Below are positions 45,933-57,800 of a stretch of 64,000 nt of DNA, piece after piece. Position numbers and translations under genes: made by a program. The notes beneath the pieces are model-generated. The model was not told the origin of the DNA. It did no database searches and was given only the letters and a program-made list of their open reading frames with translations. Source of the DNA: Odiellus spinosus (lineage: Eukaryota; Arthropoda; Arachnida; Opiliones; Phalangiidae); NCBI GenBank assembly GCA_963920705.1, contig OY987226.1:17827600-17891599 (forward strand), in the 5' to 3' direction. How positions within the stretch are numbered: the stretch's first letter is position 1; every line of letters begins with the position of its first letter.

Positions 45933-46072
45933 TTTATACCCTCTTCAGACGAGACGAAATTAGCCCTGTTTAATCAGATTTAACCGAGGTTTATAGAACT
46001 GAGAAGGCTACGTAAACCTCGGTTAAATCTGGTTAAACCGTCTAATTACGCCTCGCCTGTAGAGGGTATAAA
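45933..46072. mobile_element. 140-bp TA-type fold-back (element G)
   Basis: Arms of about 60 bp around a 19-bp spacer. Left: TTTATACCCTCTTCAGACGA, AAATTAGCC, CAGATTTAACCGAGGTTTA; right, reversed: TTTATACCCTCTACAGGCGA, TAATTAGACGG, CAGATTTAACCGAGGTTTA. Roughly 85 percent identity between arms. TA lies at both outer edges. The shape is that of a small Tc1/mariner-like MITE. Confidence 0.85.
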
Positions 46073-46107
46073 AGGGTGTGGAGAACTGACCCAAATTACC
46101 CTATAGC

Positions 46108-46530
46108 TGAACTATTTTATTATTAGAGTAAAATGCATTTTAGGTAAAGTTTTTAAATGTAAAATTTGGAGGTGTCACCATTGCGACTAGAAATCGCGGT
46201 TTTCGGAAAATCCCAATTATTATTATTTGGGTAAGTCCTAATTATTATGTTGGTATGTGTAAAAAGAAATAATTAGTCCGTATTTAGGCTTATTAACGCG
46301 TATTTTGTACAGTATATCTTATAATTAGTCCGTATTTAGGCTTATTAACGCGTATTTTGTACAGTATATCTTTCGCATTTCTATTTAATTAGTGATTAAA
46401 AATTAAAATTAATTTTTTTTTTTTTTTTTTTTTTTTAAGTAAGAGGCTAGTTTCAACGCAATCTAGTACTTTTTCATAAAACATAAAACTTTTTACTTTC
46501 CCCTTAAAGTTTGATGGATTTCATTCGCTG
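46108..46530 (+). repeat. dispersed repeat family E, copy E1
   Basis: Collinear with 62189-62500: AGTAAAATGCATTTTRGGTA, GGTGTCACCATTGCGACTAG, CGCGGTTTTCGGAAAATC, TCCGTATTTAG, GAGGCTAGTTTCAACGCAAT, CATAAAACTTTTTACTT and GATTTCATTC have clear counterparts in the same order. E1 additionally carries a 52-bp tandem duplication and a 24-T run (46413-46436). Identity looks well below that of families A-C, so it is an old family or duplicated unique DNA. Confidence 0.65.
46269..46372 (+). repeat. perfect 52-bp tandem duplication
   Basis: 46269-46320 and 46321-46372 are identical; the unit begins ATAATTAGTCCGTATTTAGG and ends ACAGTATATCTT. E2 at 62315 has a single, diverged version, so the duplication is private to this locus and recent. 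Confidence 0.97.
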
Positions 46531-46880
46531 TTCATTCGCGAATACGTTAGCGCTTTAGAGTTAAGTCGATGGTGCGATTTTTTTCGCGTTACGTAATTCC
46601 AGGTTTCTTTTCGTGAAAACAATAAGTTTGCGATTTTTTATTTTTTTCATTTTGGCTCCCACGTAAAATGAAATAAAAAAAGAAACCCCCACCCTTGGTT
46701 TCTTTTCTTTTTTTCTTCTTCATTCGAAATTGAGAAATGGAAGATATTGTTCTCCCAAATTCATCTCTAGAAAAGTCTCCCCACTTTTTTATTTTTATCA
46801 AATTTAGTTTGTAATTTTTTATATTATTCTTTTGAGGGGTTTGGGTTTCGGGCCTGAGACAATGGGGGCAGCTCGCGGGG

Positions 46881-46908
46881 TTTTTTTTTTTGGGGGGGGG
46901 GGGAGGGG
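46881..46908 (+). repeat. T11-G12 tract with G4 potential
   Basis: Eleven T (46881-46891) are followed directly by twelve G (46892-46903), then A and GGGG. The G tract alone satisfies a four-run G-quadruplex pattern with 1-2 base loops. Confidence 0.85.
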
Positions 46909-47117
46909 TAACGAGGGACTGATATTGTAAAACCCCCAGACTAGGCTTTGCGTTTCCAATCTTGAATCTTCTTAAATATCACCTGGTTTTCAATGTGAAA
47001 AATTTGAATTTGTTTTCTTATATTGGAAATTTTCAATTTATTTTATTTTATATTTTTATTTTTATTATTAATATTAAATGTAACTGAATTGTGGTCATTG
47101 TATGACTCTTCTATCAG

Positions 47118-47615
47118 TGGGTAAATTGGACCCCCATAATTATCGGTACATGAGATCCAAATTAGAGCTACCTAATTAGCGGTACATGAGATCCAAATTA
47201 AAGCTACCTAATTATCGGTACATGAGATCCAAATTAGAGCTACCTAATTATCGGTACATGAGATCCAAATTAGAGCTACCTAATTAGCGGTACATGAGAT
47301 CCAAATTAGAGCTACCTAATTAGCGGTACATGAGATCCAATTTAGAGCTACCCAATTAGCGGTACATGAGATCCAAATTAGAGCTACCTAATAAGCGGTA
47401 CACGAGATCCAAATTAGAGCTACCTAATTAGCGGTACACGAGATCCAAATTAGAACTTTCTTATTATCGATTATCGGTACATTAAATAAAAATTTGACCT
47501 TTCTAATTATCGGTACATTAAATACAAATTTGACCTTTCTAACAATCGGTACATGAAATACAAATTTGACCCCTCTAATTATTGGTGCATAAAATCAAAA
47601 TTAAACTTTCTAATT
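47118..47615. repeat. 36-bp minisatellite, about 13 copies
   Basis: Unit CGGTACATGAGATCCAAATT followed by AGAGCTACCTAATTAG. Middle copies differ at one or two positions (ATTAT/ATTAG, ACATG/ACACG). The right-hand five copies switch to a CGGTACATTAAATACAAATT, TGACCTTTCTAA version, a decayed edge. Stops in all frames over the array. Confidence 0.96.
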
Positions 47616-50600
47616 TCTTGGTCATTGAGTTGTGAATATTTAAACGATTCGCGTCCAAAACTATCGCGTAGGTGAAAATATATTTCCAACTCCTTTAATT
47701 TAGTATGGGTAAATAAAATACCGCTTCTAATTCAGAATCTTTGTATACTGGTGCTGAACGTTACATAAAGACGAGATATGCATACGCTTATAGTTCGTAT
47801 GGCGCGGTGTGTTGGTATTAAACTAGTAAAACAAATTTGATTTGGAAAAATAATATTAGCAGACCCGAAAGAGAGCCCCGCTACTATGTAAATAAAATTA
47901 CATCTCATTGCGATAAAAAAAAAAAAAGGTACCGTAGAAAAAATCTGAAGAAGCCGACACATTTATTAATATATTTGGGGTACATAGTATCTACATACAC
48001 CTTTTGCAAGACGCTATGCATTATTTAAATACCAAACCCCTTCCCCAGGACCCCACAAAAAAAAAAAAATAAAATAAAATAAAAATAAAAAATACCATCC
48101 TTACGTAAGACCAAGAGCAAAAAAAGAGAGCATATTTTAATAAATCTAATCAGAGCACGAAAGAACGAAACATGCGGACGGGAAAGAAAGAAGGAATGAG
48201 AGAATATTATATTAATTCGCAGCCTTGGAAGGGATATGAATTAACATTAGGAAAACCGGTTTTTCTATGGGAACTTGATCCATTCTATGGCTGTAACTTT
48301 TACTATTTTTTAATATGTTCCTTTTTGGTTTCTTAGACCCTAGTGGGGAAGGGTTTAACCTTTTCCGTATTGAAAACTCAAATTGAGATGTAAAACCAAA
48401 CTTAAATGTTACTATTTATTCATCCTAGCATGCACTTGTTGATGAAAAAATTGTGTTTTTTTTTTATTTTGTGAAAAGTATGGTTATATTTTTATAGAAA
48501 TGCCTGAAGGGAAATCGCGTAAAGAATATTTTTGGAACCGCTGTTAAAATTGAAAGGGAAATGGTCGTAACTTAAATATTGTTTTATTTTTTTTTAACTT
48601 GTTTTTTTAATTTATCGAAATTGGTTTTTATTCAAATTTTGTGCTTTTTTTTTTCTTTCATCTTAGTTTACTTTCAGTATTAATTTAATTTATTCCGAAA
48701 TGTATCTGTTTTTGTATCTTTCTCAAGTGTAATGCCTCGGTTACTGGAAACAATACGTAAAAAATAGGTTTTAAACATTAATTTCAAATTTATTATCGTA
48801 TACCATGATATGTTAATGATAGGTACGCCTAAATCTTTAATATTATATTTATTACCATGGTGACCTAAATATTTCAATTTTAATTAGTTTGATAATTCAT
48901 GGTTTAATACAAAACATTTTTCAGCTTCCAGGTTATGTGCTCGAAAGATTTCAACAATATTTTTGAGCTTAAAATCATTAAGAATGAGTCTTAATAATTG
49001 ATGTAATTAGTTAGTTTCAAACATGTTTTTTTTAAGTTAACAGACAGATTTAAATTTAATTTCAAATCATTTAAGACATAATTTGAGTCATGTTGAAATC
49101 TAAGAAACATTTTCCAACCAAATTAGACTTTTTTAGCATCATACAAAACCTACTTTCAAACAAATATATTTAATTTAAAAACTAGACAGTTCTGGTTCCC
49201 AATATTTAAAAACTTAAAGTTTGAAAATCTAACTGGTTTTCAAACATTTTTTAAAACAAAAGTTATTTCTTAATTCAACTTATAAATAAGTTTGGAATTT
49301 ATGGCATTAGCCGCTGCCTTAAGGGCGAATCATAATTTATATCAGACCCCTTTTAAATCATACTTTATTTCGTTACTAGTCCATATTTCAACTCTATTTT
49401 TGTAACACGATTTCAAGTTAACACTCCTCTAATTTCGTTAAGTTTACTTAGAGATGTAGGAAGGTTATTGCTTTCCGTGCGCTGTCAAATCAAGTTGAAA
49501 TCGACTGTATATCGTATAGATGTGGCGAAGTTAATTCTGCCGCTCCAGCTGTTCTCCTTTTCCAATACACTCTGAATATCTTAAAATGAAGCGACAAAAA
49601 AAGGAACCAGAGAAAAATCTTTAGCACCTAGAGAGAAAATTCGCTGACAAAGCGCAAAAAATGTCTCTCCCTTTTCTAGCTATACCGTCGTTGCAACCTT
49701 AAAATGGATCTAAATGACCATAGAAAACTGGTTCTCCAATGGTAATTTCAATCCCTTTTAATATTGCCTCTCAATATACTCCATCCATGGTTATACCTTG
49801 ATCTTTTTTTTTTGCACCCGAGGAAAATTTCCTAGTTTCGTTTTTTTACGGCTTTCTTCATATATCGCCGATATATATTGGGCTACAACCTAAGAACGCG
49901 TCTAAATATTGGTATTAAAACGGATTTTCCAACGAGAAATTGTAATATTTTCAAGGCTGTAACTTCAAGTATATGACGAGCTAGAAAATTTGATTTTTTT
50001 TTATTTTATTTCTACGCGGCACCGTTCTTTTACGGGTGGCGCAGATGTCTGTAGTTAATTGATACCAAATCGAAAGGCGTGCTGAGCCATCCATATTCTT
50101 TATTAATCTTAGAAACACTTAGATTTTCCATAGAAAACATTTTCTCTTCGATTGAGAACCTTATACATCTAATATTGAAAATTATATAATTTTTTTTTTT
50201 TTTTTCTAATTTACGGTTGCGTTCAGTTAAACATACCTAAGAGTCGTTATAGGCTACCGTTTAATATATTTTTCATTGAGTTAGTATCTTCGGTATGCGT
50301 TACTGAACGCAGACTATGTACCGAGTACCGTTACCACTATTCATTTTAAGATACCAGTTAAGGTCTACGGAGCGGCAGCTGATCGGAACATTGCGCAATA
50401 AATATGAGAGATCTAGAAGTCCACATTGTTTAAGAACATAAATCTCCCGTAGTTATTGTTCCATGTTCCGCTCCGTTGCCATTCCACATTCAAAAACTGT
50501 GTATTTGAGTTTATTTTGATATAGGGAATCGGCAGAACCTTGCCTTTAGCTGTATTATTTGGAAAAATAACTTAAAATGGTTTAAGAACCCCCTATTTAG

Positions 50601-50855
50601 TGCCGTAAGTCAATTCTTCTTCAGTTCTACCCCTGTAGAAGTGTCCCACTCCCTGGCACAATTGCTCTGAGCGAAGCATCCATACAGGGGCTATATGTTT
50701 AACATTTATTCAATACAACGCCTGTAGAAATGTTTGAGCAACGGAGCTTCGAAGTTCAGAGAAAAGGCAACTACCAGTCGATAACTAATACACTAATATC
50801 GCTATTGGATTTAGTAAAAAAAAACGTCACTAATTATACGTGGTTAATTCCGGCG
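47616..50855. other. 3.2 kb A/T-rich stretch, no gene seen
   Basis: Contains an AAAAT-rich simple tract at 48056-48092, a run of 16 T at 50190-50205, and an inverted pair ACCCCTGTA (50630) / TACAGGGG (50692) with a further AACGCCTGTAG at 50727; the first matches 6706-6722 reversed. Frames of 60-76 codons at 47732-48028 and 48680-48877 are not convincing. Confidence 0.5.
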
Positions 50856-51900
50856 TTAATAGATTAAGAGTAGATCGGCTCCGGGATTGCGTTTTATTTT
50901 TAATCGATTAATTAAGGGTGAAGGGTCATTGGTGACCGAGGCTCGTTTTAATGGCGTTTCTTGACCATCTGTTTTTGTATAAACGGTTTTCGCGAGTGCA
51001 ATATTAATTAGAGTTAGCCGACGTAGCGCGTAATGCGAGACTAGCACGCTTAAACAAACCAGGAAAGAAGTACTCGTTGTAGAGAAAAATGGCGGGAAAA
51101 AAGAGCGCTAGTTAAAAATCAAATATCACTTCGAGTTTGAAGCGAGTGGAAAGCTATTTCTTCCTATTATTTCAATGATTTAGTTTCTAATATGATATAA
51201 AGAGATCCTAGGTTCTCGCGTGCTGCCAAATAAAGATGAAATCCCGTTCCTTTCCTTATTCTAAGCCAATTCAAGTTTCAGTGTGAATTAGCATCGTGTA
51301 TATAAACCAAGCCGCGTACAATTTCTCCTATAAAAAGTTAAAAAAATAATCATATCCCTGCTTTTATACGTGTTGTAGACTCAAACTGTAAGATTGATCG
51401 TAATGGCGCGAGCTAACTCTCGCCTTTTCTTCAATGGTAGGCGCACGAGCTTACTTTCGTCACGCGCGCAACTATGTAGACGAATGAAACGACTGAAGGA
51501 ACGCGCTTAGCTCATTCTGTCTTCCACCGTATTCGTTTTCGTAACGTGGATCGCGACTTGGAATCTTTAAGAGTCACGAGATTCTTCTATTAGTATCCTC
51601 GGGTCCGCGTGTTTACAGTTTTCGAAAAATCTTTTTCTTTTAATATTCTTAACAATCTTTTATGGGGCGTCAAGGCGCGCGCGGAAATAGCTCGTATATA
51701 GACATACGTCTACGTAACATAAGGTCCACGCGTTTGTATTGTGTTTGGCGCCAAAATTGCGTATCGTTCGTCATTGGAACGGCTGCTTCCCTCCGCGTAT
51801 ACTAGAGATCCATTTTCTTATCTTATATAAACAGATTAAAAGTTGGACGCCGGCACGCGATTTACCTCCTCGCCCCGCGCCGAGGAAGTAATTACCAAAG
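50856..51900. promoter_or_regulatory. CpG-dense unique tract, possible promoter region
   Basis: The densest run of CG dinucleotides in the window: GGCGCGAGCTAACTCTCGCC near 51404, CACGCGCGCAAC near 51460, AAGGCGCGCGCGG near 51671, GGCGCCAAAATTGCG near 51748, CGCCCCGCGCCGAGG near 51871. It is non-repetitive and lies 0.6-1.6 kb upstream of the possible exon at 52510. No defensible TATA box or initiator was picked out, so promoter function is inference from composition and position only. Confidence 0.3.
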
Positions 51901-52509
51901 CTCTATTCAATTTTAAGTCCTTTTTCTTTCAAATGTCACGTCATTATCGTACGTTTTCGATGAAAAATTGAAAAGCAACGAGGGAAAATGTATTTTTATT
52001 TCACGAAAAGATTGTGTTTAGGTTTTTGTACGTAGACAATCATTTGAGGGTCATTATAAAGGTCATAGGGTCAAAATAGATATCAATTTTGTTTCACATC
52101 TCTTATATGTTACTTCATTATCGTACATTTTGATCAAAAATTGAGAATCGACCTGAAACATCGTATTAATTGTTTGTGTTTAGATTTTAATCGAAAACAA
52201 TTATTATTGGGGTCAAATGGAGGTCAAAACTTGTTGGATATCTCTCGGATATTACGAGATTACTGTATATTTCTATGAAAAAAATTTAAAACTAACCTGA
52301 AAACCGCAAATGGTTTTATGGTGGGGAAATTACATTTAGATTTTTAAACTTAGACATTTATTTGTAGTCATTATAAATAACATGGGATCAGTATTGGGTG
52401 AATATATTAATAATATATGTTTATCAATTATATAAAATTGACACAATGATTTAAATAGTTTTTAATTCCAATTTTAACCATTTTTTTTGTTTGTTTTTGT
52501 TTTGTTTAG

Positions 52510-52571
52510 GGTGCTAACAACCATCGGTGATTGGATCCACGCGGTAGACATGACTGCAAACCCCTGAACAC
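52510..52571 (+). other. possible untranslated exon
   Basis: A long T-rich tract with TTGTTTTGTTTAG ends at 52509; 62 bases later GTGAGTACAT (52572) matches the metazoan 5' splice site well. The 62 bp are much richer in G+C than the flanks (GATTGGATCCACGCGG, CTGCAAACCCC). All three frames contain a stop; the most open reads VLTTIGDWIHAVDMTANP before TGA at 52565-52567. It therefore cannot be an internal coding exon and would be a 5' UTR exon with a five-codon upstream ORF (ATG at 52550), or an alternative exon introducing a stop. I do not recognise the gene. Chance pairing of splice-like motifs is possible. Confidence 0.35.
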
Positions 52572-52852
52572 GTGAGTACATATACTTTCTATTTATATAA
52601 TTCTATAACCTTGGTAAAGGTTATAATCTTGTTTATGCTGGGATTTTTTATAGAATTTTACTGTATGATGTTTCGTAAGGTACACACTAATTTATTACCA
52701 ACATTTTAAATACAAAAATCGGTATCCGTAAAACGTTGCGTGTGACAATAAACTTATTATTTTTTTATTTAATTGATACTCGCGTTGATATTCAATAAAT
52801 AAGACAAATATTAGATTCTTTTTAGATTAATATTTAGTAAGAATTGAGTTGA
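52572..52852. other. A/T-rich stretch after the possible exon
   Basis: Follows the GTGAGT at 52572; nothing recognisable. Confidence 0.5.
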
Positions 52853-53058
52853 AATAAATATCGATATTATAATGATAATTATCTTACTAATTTGGGTTTA
52901 GGTATTTACTATTATTATCATAATTTTATAAGTATATATTATAATTATAATAAATTATTATAATAAATATCGATATTATAATGATAATTATCTTACTAAT
53001 TTGGGTTTAGGTATTTACTATTATTATCATAATTTTTAATGTATATTATAATTATAAT
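52853..53058. repeat. 109-bp tandem duplication
   Basis: AATAAATATCGATATTATAA, AATTATCTTACTAATTTGGG and TTATTATCATAATTTT recur at a shift of 109 bp (copies begin at 52853 and 52962). The few differences are indels in the TATATTATAATTATAATAAA tail. Confidence 0.93.
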
Positions 53059-53159
53059 AAATATATCCACACATAAATAATATTTAATAAATTTTAAAAT
53101 AAATACCAAGATTAATATGAAAAATAATAATTGACATTCATAATAAAATATAATACCAA

Positions 53160-53325
53160 TTATTATAAAATATAATACCAATTATTATAAAATATAAGAA
53201 ATACCAATTATAAAAAAATATAATAAATACCAATTGTAATAAAATATAATAAATACCAATTATAATAAAATATAATAAATACCGATTATAATAAAATATA
53301 ATAAGTACCAATTATAATAATAAAA
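53160..53325. repeat. 26-bp A/T minisatellite, about 6 copies
   Basis: Unit TACCAATTATAATAAAATAT followed by AATAAA; the first copies are shorter (TAATACCAATTATTATAAAA). All A/T apart from the CC of ACC. Confidence 0.9.
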
Positions 53326-54743
53326 TAATTTGAATGAAGGTCAAACATAAATGTTAAATAGGAATTGTAATTTATTCTAGGACAATTAAAAATGGACACC
53401 TATCTTAATAAATCAAGCTGAATAGGATATTCTGGTGTTCATAAGCGTCCTCTTAAGGCAAACAGTACAGGCACAACGAACAAAACCACGTGCGCGTCTG
53501 CATATTCATAATCCGTAGCAGCCACGCACGAGGTTTTGTTTGTCACTATTGTTGCCACTGTTTGATCTAAACAATTCGTATCCGCGATAACCAATATGAA
53601 ACTTTAGGAATACATTTAATCTTTTCTCTATTAACTAATATAATCCAAATTATATCATATGTATACGTATACTCATGCACATTCTAAGTCTAGTATATGG
53701 ATGGGTCTAATCTTTTTCTAGATAGCATCATATGCCAGCCAGGTCTTTCAATACACTGAGTATATGTTTTTGCTCCAAATTCCTTAGAGGGTCATGACTA
53801 TCGAGTATTTTTTTAATCGAAATTCAGCCAAGGCCCATGTAAATAGAAGCTCGCGACCTATGGGTTTCCCCATAAACCCTCGACTTCTTTTCTAACCCCC
53901 TCGTCCCCGATGTTACCCCAGATGCCAGGCTGTAAAAAAAAATAAAAAGAGACACCCGATTTAGCCCCCCAATCCCGATCGACTAATGAAATTCGCCTTC
54001 CATCCAAGAATGCGAGGAGAAAGCTAGCAGGGGCTTGTGCCCCACCCCTCATTTCCCCCATTACTATATATATTGCTACTGTATTTCCCTAGTGCAGTCT
54101 TCGCCATGTTTCCGTACGTAATACCCCTAGGAGTCTTATACCTTTCAAATCCATATCGATTGGTCGATTCTTTTTTAGGTAAAAAAAATAAAAAATACAC
54201 CGTGTACGAAACTTATTATACAAATTCTCGTACGTGTACGTCAATACATGTCTTTTCTTTTGTCGTACATAGACGCTATAAAGTTTAGGCGGCTACAAGT
54301 ATTAGTTTTGAATCTATCTAGCCGTATTTATTTTGAAAAAATGAATCTAGAAACCAAGTTAAGGTATCAAATAACAGCGCGAAAGGTATAAAGCTTCACG
54401 TTTGCGTTTGAAAATTTATTCTCATCACGTGGTAAGAATACTTCTCGCGTGAACGTCTCGGTCAAATATTTTACATAATATAAGCTTTAATTATTATATA
54501 TTCAATCTTAATCTTTCTTGCCAGTAATTACCAAAACTTTACCACTTGGGTTAGTGTAGTTAATTTACTCTTTAATTAGTATTTAGTTTAAATACTTAAA
54601 TATAAACATAAAACGCTCCAATTAATATATTTAATTTTGAGCCTTGTGCCTGTATATGAACTATACTGAAACCTTTGAAATTTTTGCAAAATCACTGAAA
54701 GATGAGACCTTGTTTTGGGAAATAAACTATTTAACCAATCAGG
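53326..54743. other. unique stretch, no gene seen
   Basis: Mixed composition with one moderately G+C-rich part (53860-54060). Overlapping frames at 53858-54061 (minus) and 54037-54288 (plus, 83 codons) have no known domain. Confidence 0.5.
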
Positions 54744-54850
54744 GCGTTTTGATAATTATTCGCGCTAGACCTCTATAGAAAACAATCTAGTATTGAATCA
54801 CTGCAAGTGCAGCACGAGTTTTTTAATTATCGCGTTAATTATCAAAACGG
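54744..54850. mobile_element. small fold-back, about 107 bp
   Basis: GCGTTTTGATAATTATTCGCG (first 20 bases from 54744) pairs with CGCGTTAATTATCAAAACGG at 54831-54850. The loop contains the hairpin CTGCAAGTGCAG (54801-54812). Outer similarity is weak (CCAATCAGG / GCATGTGATT). Probably an inverted-repeat element; target duplication not visible. Confidence 0.6.
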
Positions 54851-57800
54851 CATGTGATTTTTCACGGAGTTTAATCCAAAACGTCCAAAATAAAGATGTA
54901 AATTTGAATAACTTAGTGCGCAAATAAGGATCGGGTGGGCTGTGGCCTTAAATCAATGAAATTGAGGCCTAAAATTTTGGAAAACTATGGATGTAAAGCG
55001 GACACAGATAAGTTCTTAATAGCCTCGAACGTAATTTAGTCATTTAGTCAAACTATCATCGGATTTGGTATAGTTTCGAGATGCAACAATCAATATAATA
55101 CACTATTTAAAATTGGTACCCATACCATATTTAACATCTAATAGGGTCAATATTTGAGACCTTGTTGACTTTTTGTTCCAGAAACCTATTATGTTCGATA
55201 TTATTTTATACTAGTACAACGCGTTAGGTTTTCACTCGAACTTTACAATAAGCCTTAAAGTTTACCTTTGTTGACCTCTAAGGTTCATACACTAATAACC
55301 GTATCCATGATTTTTGGGGGTTAAACTTCGCGAGAATCGTACGATATTGAAACCCTAGATTGCGACTGCGACTTTGTAGTTTTTCTTATTTTGAAAATTG
55401 CAATTTTCTTTTTCTGATTTTTTTATTTTATTTTATTTTTTTTTTTTTTTTCGTTTTTCGTTTCTCGGGGATTACGTGAAAGAAATTGGGGATTTAATTT
55501 TTTTGTTTCATCCGGTTTGTTCGCGAATTTAAAGTTAATGAAAGAAAAAGTAAGATAAGTAAGGTTATAAGGGTGAGAATAAATCCACGGTTAATACCTT
55601 CGCAACTCGTTGTTTGTATGACTCCGAATTGACGATAGCGATAGGGTTTCGATTTCTCGATACGTGGAAAGAAGATTTCAGGCTTGGATGCCTTCTTTTC
55701 GTTCGCTTTGGCAGATAGATTGGAAATCACGTGTATTTTTTCGGCTTACCAAAACTAATTTTCTTCGACTATCGGGGCCAAAATAAAGCCGACTCTGATT
55801 CGCTCTGCTTTGCTCCGATATACGCTCTGCTCCGTGTAGTACGAGGGGATAAGGTTATTCTTGTTTATCGAATGCCCCTTGACCTTTATATTGCCCCGAA
55901 CATTTGGCTATAAAGCCTTTTCTTACTTTGAACGATTTTAGTTTTAAAGATATAACCTTATATTAATTTTAAATATATTTGTCAAATATATTCGCATTTG
56001 TAATATTGAAAAAGGAGCGTGGAATTTCGATTTTAAATTATTAAAAATAAGGCCTTTTTCCATTAAAAGTAATGATTATTAATAATCATATTATATACTA
56101 TTTGATATGGGGAGCCGGAATCTTCTGAAATTTAAATTTGTTATACAGCTAGAACGGTTCAAAATTTACTCTGAAAATTAATTAACATCACTGCATGGAA
56201 CTGGAATTAATAAGGCCGTACTCTTCACAGAAAGTAGTAACACACTGCCAAAAAAGGATTTTTATATCTCACAAAATGGCCTCTAAAAACAAGGGCTAAT
56301 AACGAACACTGCAAAAAAACGCAATTATGTAATTTTTTTATTTTAAAACAAAACCCTGCATAATCGACAAAAGATTTAATTTGTTAAAGATTTGCTCAAA
56401 ATTTACTTTAGAAATAAATTAGGATCCCTTGTAAGTTAGCGGGGCTGAAATGTGGGTGCAATGGCTACCGAATGGCTGAAGGGTATCTTATTTAGTAGTC
56501 GATATCTAAATAATCTGGCAAAAAAACATATCTTAAATCCAGGAACCGGGCTGTGAAGTGGTCGAAATATTAACCGACCAATTCCATTTTCCAATGGGAA
56601 AATATTTACCATAGAGTATAAATTTCGTAACAATAATCTTATATGATGCTGTAACCTTAATCTCCGATTTCCATCTCTCCATGGTTTGTGATAAAAAATA
56701 TTTCAATGGAAATGGTCAAGTGTTTCCTGCCGAAATCTTTGCAAATATTTTTTTGATATCGAACATGATTACGTAATCGATGACACTTTATCATCTTAAG
56801 ATTATAAGGCGGCTCTCTTAGTTGGAGAATCGAAATCTTGAGCCTTTTACGGTTCCAGAATGAACGATGATTCCCCAATTGTTTTTGTTGTCAGTATTTT
56901 TTGACCCGAATTCCATGTAACTTGATATATATACTAATCGCTTCATAACGATTCAACGTACTACTTCTTTCTATATGAGTTTTTAACACAATGTATCATT
57001 TCGCGTCACCTTCAAACCAATATCATATCTAGGTAACAGGGCTCAGCGAAGATAGATACGCTCTTTGTATGTTTAGGTCGTTTTCGGTTTTTCTCATATA
57101 CTTGGCACATTGTGTTATTTTCCCATTGGAGTTAATACAGCTAAAAGCGGGAAGATGCCATATCTCCCTGTATTCGAAGAAAAACGAGTCTAGCGACGCA
57201 GTCAGCCGTCGCCACCTAACGACCATCCAGCCACGTAGAGACTGAGATCGAGACGCCTCTTGCTCTAGAGAGAGAGGGGGTGCGAATCTAGAACAAATAT
57301 AGATTAGAAATATAAGAACGTACCTCCCCCCGCAAAAAAAGGAGCCGACGTTGCTAGAACCGCTTTTCTTCTAAATACTAATCCTCCGATAAATCTTATC
57401 AATATACTCTCGAGAAGAAAACGGTGTAGTATTATATTGTTTCTTTCTTCCATCTTGAATTGACAGCGTGTAAGTCCATAGTACATGCGGTTATCTACCA
57501 TGATTTGTTTGTTTATAGATTAAGCGAGTGAATTTAGCTTTGTACGCGTTGCCAATTTAAGGTCGAAAGTAGATACTCGGAAATTCTAACATTATTTTTA
57601 TCACGAATGGCTGATAGGTTAATTTCAAGAACTCATTTATGTGCGTAAGAACTGGCAGTCTATTGGCTACCCCGTTTCGTATCACCTTTCGCCCATTTTA
57701 AGCCTCGTTTTAAAACGGTTTCGTCGTAACTATATTGAAATTTACCTTAGTTACGACGGTAAACTTCCTTTTTTGGTTTGGAAACGCGCCTTTAGGCTCC

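Noticed and set aside
52510..52571. Internal protein-coding exon
   Set aside because: All three frames contain a stop between the putative splice sites, so only a UTR or stop-introducing exon remains possible.
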